Source: Oscillospiraceae bacterium | GTDB lineage: Bacteria; Bacillota; Clostridia; Oscillospirales; Ruminococcaceae | Direction of reading: 5' to 3' | Length of the DNA: 39,493 nucleotides | Assembly (NCBI GenBank): GCA_009777445.1 | Contig: WRLV01000012.1 | Location: 1-39,493, forward strand | Shown: piece by piece, positions 32,279-39,456 of the stretch | Layout: each line of letters opens with the position of its first letter | Position numbering within the stretch: position 1 is the stretch's first letter | Notes under the pieces: model-generated | Seen by the model: the letters and a program-made list of their open reading frames with translations, nothing else | The model's database searches: none | Told to the model about the DNA's origin: nothing | Translations under genes and position numbers: made by a program

Positions 32279-34340
32279 ATTCGCAACCCTCTTTATGGCA
32301 GCAAATCTTTTTACCTGCCTTTTGAAACAAATAGTTACCGCATAACGGGCACTTATCGGCAATAGGCGTGTCCCAAGTCATGAAGTTACAGCTTTTGAAG
32401 TCTTCACAGCCGAAAAACGGTCTACCCTTCTTCGATTTTTTAGCCAACATCTTTTTCCCGCATTTAGGGCAAAATCCACCCGTCTCTGCTATGAGTTGTT
32501 TAGTGTTCCTACAATCAGGAAAACCCGAACAACCCATGAACTTTCCGAAACGCCCGATTTTTATGAGCATGTGCTTACCACACAACTCGCACTCTATATC
32601 AGTCACCTCGTCTGGGACTTTTACGCGTTTGCCTTCCATGTCGCTTTCGGCTTTTGACAGTGTCTGCTCAAAATCTTCATAGAATTTGTGCAACACGTCA
32701 ACCCATTGTGTGTTTCCTTCTTCTACGCTGTCTAATTCTTGTTCCATTCCCGCTGTGAATTTTGTGTCAACTATTCTGTTAAAGTGGTCTTTGAGTAAGT
32801 CGGTAATAACATCACCCAAAGGGGTCGGCAATAACTGCTTTTGTTGTCGCTCTACATAGTGCCTGTCAAGTATGGTTGAAATGGTCGGCGCGTAGGTTGA
32901 GGGTCTTCCGATTCCGTTTTCTTCCAACGCTTTAATAAGGCTCGCCTCGGTATAACGCGGCGGCGGTTGGGTGAAGTGTTGATTTGCTTTAACCGCGTTC
33001 GTTTTCAGTTTAACGTCTTTAGAAAGCGCGGGCAGGGCGACTTTTTGCTCTTTTTCTTGGCCTTCACTTTCAATGATTTCTTCATAAAGCCGCGTGAAAC
33101 CGTCAAACCGAACAGTATAACCGCTCGCCTTAAAAATGCAGTTGTCGGCTTTTATCGATACCGACATGGTATCAAGCAAAGCATCCGCCATTTGACTCGC
33201 CATGAACCGTTCCCAAATAAGTTTATAAAGCTTATATTGGTCCGCGCTAACACTTTGTTTTATATCATCGGGCGTGATAGATGCGACTGATGGACGAATT
33301 GCCTCATGTCCGTCTTGAGAGCCTTTTTTTGACTTAAATTCGCGTGGCTTTTTCGGGAGATATTCCTCTCCATATCTGTTTGTTATAATTTGCTTTGCTT
33401 CTGCTTTAGCTTCGTCTGAAATTCTTGTGCTGTCTGTTCGCATATAGGTAATCAGCCCGATTAACCCGTGTTCGGGCAACTCGACACCCTCATAAAGCTC
33501 TTGCGCCGCTTTCATGGCACGGCGCGAATTAAAAGACAGCTTCTTAGATGCTTCTTGTTGAAGGGTCGAGGTAATAAACGGCGGGGCGGGTTGTTTTTTT
33601 CTTATTGATTTTTTTACTCCATCGACTGTAAACTCAGCTCCCTCAAAACGCGCTAAAACTTCATGAGCCTGCGTTTCATTTTCAAGCTCGGCTTTATTCC
33701 CGTCTATTTGAGCTAATTTAGCGTAAAATGTTTTTCTCTCGCCTTTAACCGAAAGCTGTGCATCAATGCTCCAATACTCTTGTGGGACGAAAGCCATTAT
33801 TTCTTTTTCACGTTCTACAATTATTCGTACAGCGACAGACTGAACCCTGCCTGCCGAAAGCCCCTTTCTCACCTTTTTCCATAAAAACGGGCTTAGCTTA
33901 TAGCCAACTAAGCGGTCGAGTATTCTTCTCGCTTGTTGGGCGTTAACTAAATCCATGTCAAGGCCGCGCGGATTGCTCATGCCGAACTCTATTCCGCTTT
34001 TGGTTATTTCGTTGAAGGTGACACGAATCGGTTGATTGACATCAAGCCCCAAAATATGGGCAAGGTGCCACGAAATAGCCTCCCCCTCGCGGTCAGGGTC
34101 GGTGGCTAAATAGATGTTTTTCGCCTTTTTAGCTTTTTTCTTCAACTCTGTTATTACTTCTTTTTTTTCTTTTTTGTTTTCATATTGCGGTGTGAAGTCA
34201 TGTTTGACATCCACCCCCAACTTTGATTTAGGCAAGTCGCGGATATGCCCGACAGACGCGACTACCCTATAACTTTTGCCTAAATATTTTTCAATGGTTT
34301 TGGCTTTTGCCGGTGACTCTACAATTATAAGATTAGACAA
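32268..34340 (-). CDS. topA: DNA topoisomerase I
   Basis: 690 aa type IA topoisomerase that relaxes negative supercoils. The Toprim domain (IIVESPAKAKTIEKYLG; DPDREGEAISWHL) and the active Tyr299 in GLITYMRTDSTRI are present. Three C-terminal zinc motifs (CELCGKHM, CPKCGKKM, CPLCGNYL with paired cysteines) end the protein. Start is TTG at 34340, with GGGGG 7 nt upstream, 1 nt after the previous stop. The family size is normal. Confidence 0.97.
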   Translation of the reverse strand: MSNLIIVESPAKAKTIEKYLGKSYRVVASVGHIRDLPKSKLGVDVKHDFTPQYENKKEKKEVITELKKKAKKAKNIYLATDPDREGEAISWHLAHILGLDVNQPIRVTFNEITKSGIEFGMSNPRGLDMDLVNAQQARRILDRLVGYKLSPFLWKKVRKGLSAGRVQSVAVRIIVEREKEIMAFVPQEYWSIDAQLSVKGERKTFYAKLAQIDGNKAELENETQAHEVLARFEGAEFTVDGVKKSIRKKQPAPPFITSTLQQEASKKLSFNSRRAMKAAQELYEGVELPEHGLIGLITYMRTDSTRISDEAKAEAKQIITNRYGEEYLPKKPREFKSKKGSQDGHEAIRPSVASITPDDIKQSVSADQYKLYKLIWERFMASQMADALLDTMSVSIKADNCIFKASGYTVRFDGFTRLYEEIIESEGQEKEQKVALPALSKDVKLKTNAVKANQHFTQPPPRYTEASLIKALEENGIGRPSTYAPTISTILDRHYVERQQKQLLPTPLGDVITDLLKDHFNRIVDTKFTAGMEQELDSVEEGNTQWVDVLHKFYEDFEQTLSKAESDMEGKRVKVPDEVTDIECELCGKHMLIKIGRFGKFMGCSGFPDCRNTKQLIAETGGFCPKCGKKMLAKKSKKGRPFFGCEDFKSCNFMTWDTPIADKCPLCGNYLFQKAGKKICCHKEGCEFEK

Positions 34341-34341
34341 T

Positions 34342-35127
34342 CTAAGACCCCCGTTTAAATTCCCACATCAGGATTGCCGCGGCAACGGCAGCATTAAGCG
34401 ATTGAATTTTTTCTATGGGAATGTATATTTTCTCGTCTGCTAAGTCTGTAATTTGGGGAGAAACCCCCCTCGCTTCGTTACCTATGATTATTGCTGATTT
34501 TCTGTTGAAGTTGATTTCGTCGGGGCGTTTGGCATCATCGTCCAAAACGCACGAGTGCACGCTAAAACCGTTTTCTTTAAGCGTTTTTACGGCAGACACT
34601 AAGTCAGCGGGTATTAAATTCAGCCGAAAAACAGAACCCATCGAACCCCTCAAAACTTTTCCCGAATAAATATCGGGGCAATCGGGTGTGAAAATCACGG
34701 CATCCATTCCGAGGGCCTCGGCAGTTCTGATTATTGTCCCCATATTCCCCGAATCTTGAATATGGTCTAACAAGAGCAGTTTTTTTGCGTCGGCTATTAG
34801 TTTACCCGAAATTTCCGGTTTTTCGCGCATGTGAAATTCCAAAAAAACCCCTTGCGGTGTGGTTGTATCGGATATATATTCCCCTAAATCGTTGCTTATT
34901 ACCGTTAGTTTGCACAGTTTAGCCACTTTTTTATAAAAGTCGGCATATTTTTTAACGGCAAAATCGGTAAAAACAGCACTAAGCGGCATAACACCGCAAC
35001 TCAACGCATCTTCAGAAAGCTTAAAGCCCTCACAAACAAACGCCGCAAATCTAAGCCGCTCTTTTTTATCGGCAATTAACTTTTTGTATTTTAAAACGAT
35101 TTCATTTTTTCTCGACGTTATTATCAT
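34342..35127 (-). CDS. TrmH/SpoU-family RNA 2'-O-methyltransferase (YsgA-like)
   Basis: 261 aa with an N-terminal substrate-binding domain and a SPOUT methyltransferase domain. The motifs are LLDHIQDSGNMGTIIRTAEALG (motif 1), IIGNEARGVS (motif 2) and PIEKIQSLNAAVAAAI (motif 3). It probably methylates 23S rRNA using SAM. The location after infC-rpmI-rplT recalls ysgA of Bacillus. Confidence 0.92.
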   Translation of the reverse strand: MIITSRKNEIVLKYKKLIADKKERLRFAAFVCEGFKLSEDALSCGVMPLSAVFTDFAVKKYADFYKKVAKLCKLTVISNDLGEYISDTTTPQGVFLEFHMREKPEISGKLIADAKKLLLLDHIQDSGNMGTIIRTAEALGMDAVIFTPDCPDIYSGKVLRGSMGSVFRLNLIPADLVSAVKTLKENGFSVHSCVLDDDAKRPDEINFNRKSAIIIGNEARGVSPQITDLADEKIYIPIEKIQSLNAAVAAAILMWEFKRGS

Positions 35128-35145
35128 TAAAACCTCAAAATAAGC

Positions 35146-35176
35146 AATATCACGTCCGTCAAACGGCCGTGATATT
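35146..35176 (-). other. Imperfect hairpin between rplT and the methyltransferase gene
   Basis: AATATCACG-T-CCGT pairs with ACGG-C-CGTGATATT around a 3-nt loop. The minus-strand tail is only moderately T-rich, so it may be a partial terminator of the infC operon or an RNA-stability hairpin. Confidence 0.5.
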
Positions 35177-35186
35177 TTAGATTAAC

Positions 35187-35207
35187 TGTCAACTGTCAAT
35201 TGTCAAC
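35187..35207 (-). repeat. Heptamer array, copy 5 (three units, no standard hairpin)
   Basis: On the minus strand three TTGACA(A/G) heptamers begin 16 nt after the rplT stop. The usual 6-bp-stem hairpin is missing, but the larger hairpin at 35146-35176 lies just downstream. Three units are the minimum that put a TGA in every forward frame. Confidence 0.75.
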
Positions 35208-35223
35208 TGCCATCACACTGTCA

Positions 35224-35580
35224 TCACACAGCCATTGACTTAGCCTTAGCGCAAAGAGCAGTAAACCCTTCAGAATCGCTTATGGCAATTTCAGACAACA
35301 TTTTTCTGTTGAGCAGAATGTTTGCTTTTTTAAGACCGTTGATAAAGGTAGAATAGTTCATGCCGTTTAATTTGCACGCGGCTGATATTCTTGTTATCCA
35401 AAGTTTTCTGAAATCTCTTTTCTTTAAACGTCTGCTGATATAAGCGTATTGCCCTGACTTATAGACCGCTTCTTTTGCGGTTTTAAAGAGTTTGCTTTTG
35501 CTACCCCAATATCCTTTTGCGAGCTTTAATACTTTATTTCTTCTCTTGCGTGTCGCTAACGCGCCTTTCACACGAGCCAT
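35224..35580 (-). CDS. rplT: 50S ribosomal protein L20
   Basis: 118 aa, early 23S-binding assembly protein. The basic N-terminus ([20 protein letters not shown]) and the core [16 protein letters not shown] are typical. In Firmicutes L20 represses its own operon by binding the infC leader, and a structured leader is present here at 36372-36572. Confidence 0.98.
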   Translation of the reverse strand: MARVKGALATRKRRNKVLKLAKGYWGSKSKLFKTAKEAVYKSGQYAYISRRLKKRDFRKLWITRISAACKLNGMNYSTFINGLKKANILLNRKMLSEIAISDSEGFTALCAKAKSMAV

Positions 35581-35612
35581 AATTTTATCCTCCAGATTTT
35601 TGTTAAATTTTC

Positions 35613-35813
35613 TTATTTATACGGCAAAAGCAATTTAATTTCAGCCATGTTTGATTTGTCGGCATATCTGTTTGCCCTGCTGTTGCGTTTGCGTTTAGTC
35701 GCTTTTTGGGTTAACCTGTGTATTCTGTTAGTTCGACGGAATTTAATTTTACCCGACTTAGTCAACTTAAAGCGTTTTTTTGCCCCACTGTGGGTTTTAA
35801 TTTTATTTTTCAT
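35613..35813 (-). CDS. rpmI: 50S ribosomal protein L35
   Basis: 66 aa highly basic protein ([19 protein letters not shown]) with the standard L35 pattern. It lies between infC (3 nt away) and rplT in the conserved initiation-factor operon. Confidence 0.98.
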   Translation of the reverse strand: MKNKIKTHSGAKKRFKLTKSGKIKFRRTNRIHRLTQKATKRKRNSRANRYADKSNMAEIKLLLPYK

Positions 35814-35816
35814 TTT

Positions 35817-36371
35817 TTAAACTTGCCCTCCTTTATTTTCGTTATGCTTTTTAGCGGCGACGGTCTTAGGATTTAAGACTGTCGCGAAGTTTCTACCTTC
35901 AAATTTCGGTGCTTTTTCCGATATGGCGTATTCAGCACAAGTTTCAATAACTTTCCGCATCAATGCCTCGCCTAACTTAGGGTGGGTCATCTCTCTGCCT
36001 TTAAAACGAATGGTGACTTTAACCTTATCGCCGTTTTTCAGGAATTTAATCGCGTTTCCCACCTTAGTGTTGAAATCGTTCGTGTCGATATTAAGCGACA
36101 TTCTGATTTCTTTAAGCTCAATTTGCTTTTGATTTTTCTTGAGTTCTTTCTCGCGCTTTGCCTGTTCAAAACGATACTTGCCGTAATCCATTATACGACA
36201 AACAGGCGGTTTTCCTTGGGGCGCGATAAGAACGAGGTCTAAGTTGCGCTCGTCTGCCATTTGCCGCGCTTCGCTCAACGGCATAATCCCAAGCTGCGCG
36301 CCGTTTTCATCGTTAACGCGAACCTCATTGGCTTGGATTTGTTCATTGAGGGTTAAATCTTTTGTGCTGAT
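35817..36371 (-). CDS. infC: Translation initiation factor IF-3, probable AUC start
   Basis: 184 aa if translation begins at ATC 36371, giving (M)STKDLTLNEQIQANEVRVND, which matches the N-terminus of Bacillus IF-3 (MSKDFIINEQIRAREV). GGGAG lies 9 nt before this codon. A TTG at 36377 would be only 3 nt away, and the ATG at 36410 lies in the attenuator region. A rare start codon is the classical means by which IF-3 limits its own synthesis. The motifs PPVCRIMDYGKYRFEQ and KVTIRFKGREMTH are conserved. Heads the infC-rpmI-rplT operon. Confidence 0.93.
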   Translation of the reverse strand: MSTKDLTLNEQIQANEVRVNDENGAQLGIMPLSEARQMADERNLDLVLIAPQGKPPVCRIMDYGKYRFEQAKREKELKKNQKQIELKEIRMSLNIDTNDFNTKVGNAIKFLKNGDKVKVTIRFKGREMTHPKLGEALMRKVIETCAEYAISEKAPKFEGRNFATVLNPKTVAAKKHNENKGGQV

Positions 36372-36572
36372 AGTCAAACACTCCCTTTCAAATTCAAAAT
36401 AAGAAGACACGGGGAAAACCCCGTGTTTAAAAATACAGCGTAAAAACGCAAATATTTAATAAACAACCGCGCCTGACATTACATCAAATAAATGAGTCGG
36501 CGGGTGAGAGGTTACTCTTCTTTCGTTTATACCCTTTCACAAGCGTAGTAATAACCTTGCTCGTTTAGGGAC
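36372..36572 (-). promoter_or_regulatory. Structured infC operon leader (L20-type autoregulatory candidate)
   Basis: About 200 nt separate the promoter from the infC start. It contains several paired segments (for example GAGTAACCTCTC) and ends in a GC-rich hairpin with a T-rich tail. In Firmicutes this position holds the L20-binding leader controlling infC-rpmI-rplT. The specific L20 fold was not modelled. This stretch contains no gene. Confidence 0.6.
36407..36426 (-). terminator. Attenuator hairpin in the infC leader
   Basis: A perfect 8-bp stem ACACGGGG/CCCCGTGT with a TTTT loop on the minus strand, followed by CTTCTTATTTT. It lies upstream of the infC ribosome binding site, where premature termination would control the operon. 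Confidence 0.7.
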
Positions 36573-36578
36573 TTTGTT

Positions 36579-36607
36579 ATTATATATTATTTTTTTCTGT
36601 TTGTCAA
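36579..36607 (-). promoter_or_regulatory. Consensus promoter of infC-rpmI-rplT
   Basis: On the minus strand TTGACA (36602-36607), 17 bp, TATAAT (36579-36584), both perfect. It likely drives much of the housekeeping block. Confidence 0.88.
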
Positions 36608-36640
36608 GTGTTTTTTTAAAATTTTTAATTTTAACTTTTA

Positions 36641-37963
36641 TTAGCTTTTATTAATCATGTTTTTAATAGCCGACAAGAGACTGATTTCTTTATTAGAGCT
36701 GTCGTGGGCTATTTCCCAAATCATCACGCCGCCCGAATTTTCGAGAGCGAATGCGGTTTTATTTTGAACGGTGGAATAGCCGTTATAATTGACAGTCATG
36801 CCGTTATATGTTGCCGTGTCTTTGTTGTAATTATCGCGATTAGCGGCTGTGACCAAGTCGTATGAAAATCCATGCACGAAATCCTTGCCGTAGACCCTTG
36901 AATAAAAAGGTATACCCATTACCACCTTATTTTTAGAAAGCCCCCTGGAGTTCTTCCAATAATTATTGCTGTTAACCGCTAAATTGTAGCTTGCATGGCC
37001 CGCCGAATCGCTTGTGTTGTCATACGCCATTACGTTGAGCCAGTCGGCATACATAAGCGTTTTGTCGCAGAAGGCTTTCGCGCTCTCGTAAACATATCTG
37101 CCGTCCGCCGAAACCCCCGATGGAACAGCAACTGTAAGAAGCTTTCCGCGCGCCGCCATTTCAGAGTGTAAATTTCTCATCAACCGCTCTAAGCCCGCAC
37201 TGTTCAAAGTCGGATATTCCCAGTCTATGTCAACCCCGTCAAAGCCGTAATTGTCACAGAGCGCGGCAATATTTTTAGCAAAAGCTTGAGCTTTTTGTTC
37301 ACTTTCGGTTGCCTTTTCAAACACCGTGCTTAATCTTTGGTTGTTATAGCTCCAGCCGCCGACTGAAATCAACGCCTTCGCGCCGCCGTTGTGCGCACGG
37401 CTTATTACGTTTCGTGCTAAAGTCGGATTTTCGAGGGGGAGAATTTTTCCATCAGTGGTTGGAATGGCAAAAGCGTAATTTACATGCGTAATCACAGAGA
37501 AATCAAGCTTATCCAACTGCCCCGCGCGCCAATAGGGAAAGTAAGCGACTACCTTAAAACCGCCACTATTCTGCACACTTTTTCGCGGAGTAACAGCGGA
37601 AGTTTGGGGTGGGCTTGTCGTTTGAGGGGGCTGTGTCGCCTTTGTTGCTTTAGGAGTTTGACTTGCTTTCGTCGTTTTGGGGGATTGCGTTGCCTTTGTT
37701 GTTTTAGGAGTCTGGCTTGCTTTTGTCGTTTTTGGGGATTGTGTTGCCTTTGTTATTTTGGGAGTCTGGCTTACTTTTGTCGTTTTTGGGGATTGTGTAG
37801 CCTTTGTTGTTTTAGGGCTTTGACTTGCCCTTGTCGTTTTTGGGGATTGTGTCACTCTTGTCGTTTGGGGAGGGCGGGGTTCCACCTTGTTTCCGAGCAT
37901 AAAAAATGCGGCTGTTATAAACAAAGCCGCTATTAATAATGTAAATATGTATTCTCTTTTCAC
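36641..37963 (-). CDS. Membrane-anchored or secreted GH18 glycoside hydrolase with repeat linker
   Basis: 440 aa from a GTG at 37963, with AAAGGA 10 nt upstream. A hydrophobic N-terminal segment (about 4-24) serves as anchor or signal. Residues about 32-112 are nine tandem nonapeptides (TTKATQSPK type), then the GH18 barrel from about 133. The catalytic motif GFDGVDIDWEYP has the full DxxDxDxE, so the enzyme should be active on chitin- or peptidoglycan-like beta-1,4-linked GlcNAc. MAYD and the final MIWEI match the family. No LysM or dockerin is present, unlike spore-cortex SleL or cellulosomal chitinases. Confidence 0.9.
   Translation of the reverse strand: MKREYIFTLLIAALFITAAFFMLGNKVEPRPPQTTRVTQSPKTTRASQSPKTTKATQSPKTTKVSQTPKITKATQSPKTTKASQTPKTTKATQSPKTTKASQTPKATKATQPPQTTSPPQTSAVTPRKSVQNSGGFKVVAYFPYWRAGQLDKLDFSVITHVNYAFAIPTTDGKILPLENPTLARNVISRAHNGGAKALISVGGWSYNNQRLSTVFEKATESEQKAQAFAKNIAALCDNYGFDGVDIDWEYPTLNSAGLERLMRNLHSEMAARGKLLTVAVPSGVSADGRYVYESAKAFCDKTLMYADWLNVMAYDNTSDSAGHASYNLAVNSNNYWKNSRGLSKNKVVMGIPFYSRVYGKDFVHGFSYDLVTAANRDNYNKDTATYNGMTVNYNGYSTVQNKTAFALENSGGVMIWEIAHDSSNKEISLLSAIKNMINKS
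37620..37862 (-). repeat. Nine 27-bp coding repeats in the GH18 linker
   Basis: The nonapeptide (T/A/I)T(K/R)(A/V)(T/S)Q(S/T/P)P(K/Q) is repeated nine times. Much of the array alternates TQSPK and SQTPK units, giving a 54-bp higher-order period. It is Thr/Ser/Pro-rich and thus a likely wall-spanning, possibly glycosylated spacer. Confidence 0.88.
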
Positions 37964-38008
37964 AATTCATCATTCCTTTAATTTATTTCACGCGCTATGC
38001 ATATTGAC

Positions 38009-38017
38009 ATTATACCA
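38009..38017 (-). promoter_or_regulatory. Extended -10 promoter for the GH18 gene
   Basis: TGGTATAAT on the minus strand, about 45 nt before the GTG start; no good -35 is seen 17 bp upstream. Extended -10 promoters can work without one. Confidence 0.4.
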
Positions 38018-38112
38018 TGAAATAACCAAAAAAGAAATGATGAATTGTTGGTATTTATTTAGACTAAGTTTTGACAGCTTGCAATTATGAAGTGGGAAAT
38101 TTGAAAAACATC

Positions 38113-38141
38113 TTGAAAAAGTCAAGAATCCATGTTATACT
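38113..38141 (+). promoter_or_regulatory. Candidate promoter of the RelA/SpoT-domain gene
   Basis: TTGAAA (38113-38118), 17 bp, extended TGTTATACT. The predicted start of transcription (about 38148) would fall on the AAAGGAG ribosome binding site at 38142-38148, so the promoter or the use of the site is uncertain. Confidence 0.4.
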
Positions 38142-38158
38142 AAAGGAGTTGAAATATC

Positions 38159-39214
38159 ATGAGTATAGAAAGGCGGTGCAACGGCGTGGATTGGAAAAAA
38201 CCTGAATATGATAAAAGTACGGTTAAGAAGGCAGGAAAAGCCGTTGCCAAAAACGATTTTAGTAAAATCGATGAAGCGCAGGCTTACAAAGTTATTAACA
38301 ACTGGAGGTCGTCTCATGCGTACCCCCTGAAAGCATTTTATTTACTTGGAAAGTGCTACGCCGAAAAGAATAAAGGCATTTTAGTTGTTCAGCGATTAAA
38401 ACGATTAGAGTCCATCTTAGCCAAGCTTATTCGTTTTCCTGCTATGGGGCTTGAAACAATGCAAGACTTAGGCGGATGCCGTGTAATAGTCAATGACATA
38501 AGCGAGGTAAAAAATGCTGTCCGCGAATATAATAATTCCAATATTAAAAGTAATCTTGTTAAAATATACGATTATATAACCAATCCAAAAGAAGATGGTT
38601 ATAGGAGTGTACACCTTGTTTATGAATATATCGGACCAAACACAGAATATATCGGATTGAAAACAGAAGTGCAAATCCGTACAACATTACAGCATTGTTG
38701 GGCTACAGCCGTTGAAGCACTTAGTTTGAGAAAAAGCGTTAACCTTAAGGCGGGCGAAGGTGACGAAAAAACGTTGAGGTACATGGCGTTAATTTCTGCA
38801 CTTTTTTCGATAGAAGAAAACGCACCGCTTAGCAAATATGTTCCGCAAAATCCAATCGAAATATTTAACGAGGCAAAGGTTCTTGATGTCGAAACTAACT
38901 CATTGAACATAATTCGCGCTATACGTATGCTACCAACGTTTTCCGGAGAACGGGAGCGAGAACGCTCCTATTATTTAATAAGGGTTGATGCTAAAACCGG
39001 AGAATCCAAAGTTTATGGGTATGACGAAACTCAATTTGAAGCCGCCGCTGATTTTTGTGCCGAAATAGAAAAAACCAATCACGGCGCATTTGCGGTACTC
39101 GTATCAGCATCCGATGCAAACGCTTTGCTTAAAGCGTATCCAAATTACTTGGCAGACGCAAATCTATTCGTTGAACGTGTTGACACATTGATGGAAAAGT
39201 ACGAAAGTCTATAA
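38159..39214 (+). CDS. Stand-alone RelA/SpoT nucleotidyltransferase-domain protein
   Basis: 351 aa. The alarmone-synthetase-type fold shows an ATP-side basic segment RLKRLESILAKL (about 80-91), Asp103 in MQDLGGCRVIV, DGYRSVHLVYEY and Glu170 in EVQIRTTLQHCWAT. No HD hydrolase, TGS or ACT domain is present; instead an uncharacterised C-terminal region of about 150 aa follows. It could make (p)ppGpp or a related nucleotide, or modify tRNA as toxic small alarmone synthetases do. No adjacent antitoxin is evident. It lies divergently from the GH18 gene. Confidence 0.8.
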   Translation: MSIERRCNGVDWKKPEYDKSTVKKAGKAVAKNDFSKIDEAQAYKVINNWRSSHAYPLKAFYLLGKCYAEKNKGILVVQRLKRLESILAKLIRFPAMGLETMQDLGGCRVIVNDISEVKNAVREYNNSNIKSNLVKIYDYITNPKEDGYRSVHLVYEYIGPNTEYIGLKTEVQIRTTLQHCWATAVEALSLRKSVNLKAGEGDEKTLRYMALISALFSIEENAPLSKYVPQNPIEIFNEAKVLDVETNSLNIIRAIRMLPTFSGERERERSYYLIRVDAKTGESKVYGYDETQFEAAADFCAEIEKTNHGAFAVLVSASDANALLKAYPNYLADANLFVERVDTLMEKYESL

Positions 39215-39306
39215 AATACGAACCGTCGAACCCACACGTTGGGTGGGTAGGCGGGAATCGCCCGTGGCGGTTCGCCACTGGAGTGGACTGCACCAAATAC
39301 GAACCG
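39214..39306. repeat. Short direct repeat and hairpins downstream of the RelA/SpoT gene
   Basis: AAATACGAACCG occurs at 39214-39225 and 39295-39306. Between them are the hairpins ACCCA/TGGGT (39230-39244) and GTGGCG/CGCCAC (39264-39278). The gap to the next gene is about 240 bp. I see no gene in it. Confidence 0.6.
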
Positions 39307-39404
39307 ACACCATCACAACCATTAACCCCTTTTTCGCACTGTTTAAGCGAAATCGTCTTAGTCCCGTCACGCCAAACGCATGAATAAAAACTTTTCAAAA
39401 AAGC

Positions 39405-39432
39405 TTCACAACAAAGACGATATATGGTATAA
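39405..39432 (+). promoter_or_regulatory. Promoter for the last, truncated gene
   Basis: TTCACA (39405-39410), 16 bp, extended TGGTATAAT (39427-39432). AGGGGGG at 39442-39448 provides a ribosome binding site. Confidence 0.6.
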
Positions 39433-39456
39433 TTAGCATTACAGGGGGGCTAATTA

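Noticed and set aside
10094-35207. TTGACA in the heptamer arrays as tandem -35 promoter boxes
   Set aside because: In the copies I checked (copies 1 and 3b) I found no TATAAT-like -10 about 17 bp downstream; that position is occupied by the GC-rich hairpin.
37484-37936. Cys-rich 150-aa repeat protein antisense to the GH18 gene
   Set aside because: Its periodicity is only the complement of the linker repeats, with no supporting start site.
36641-37963. Spore-cortex lytic enzyme SleL/YaaH
   Set aside because: The GH18 barrel is similar, but LysM domains are absent and a membrane helix plus Thr/Pro linker is present instead.
39129-39398. 89-aa minus-strand frame downstream of the RelA/SpoT gene
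   Set aside because: It overlaps the gene's 3' end and a hairpin/direct-repeat region and resembles no protein family I recognise.
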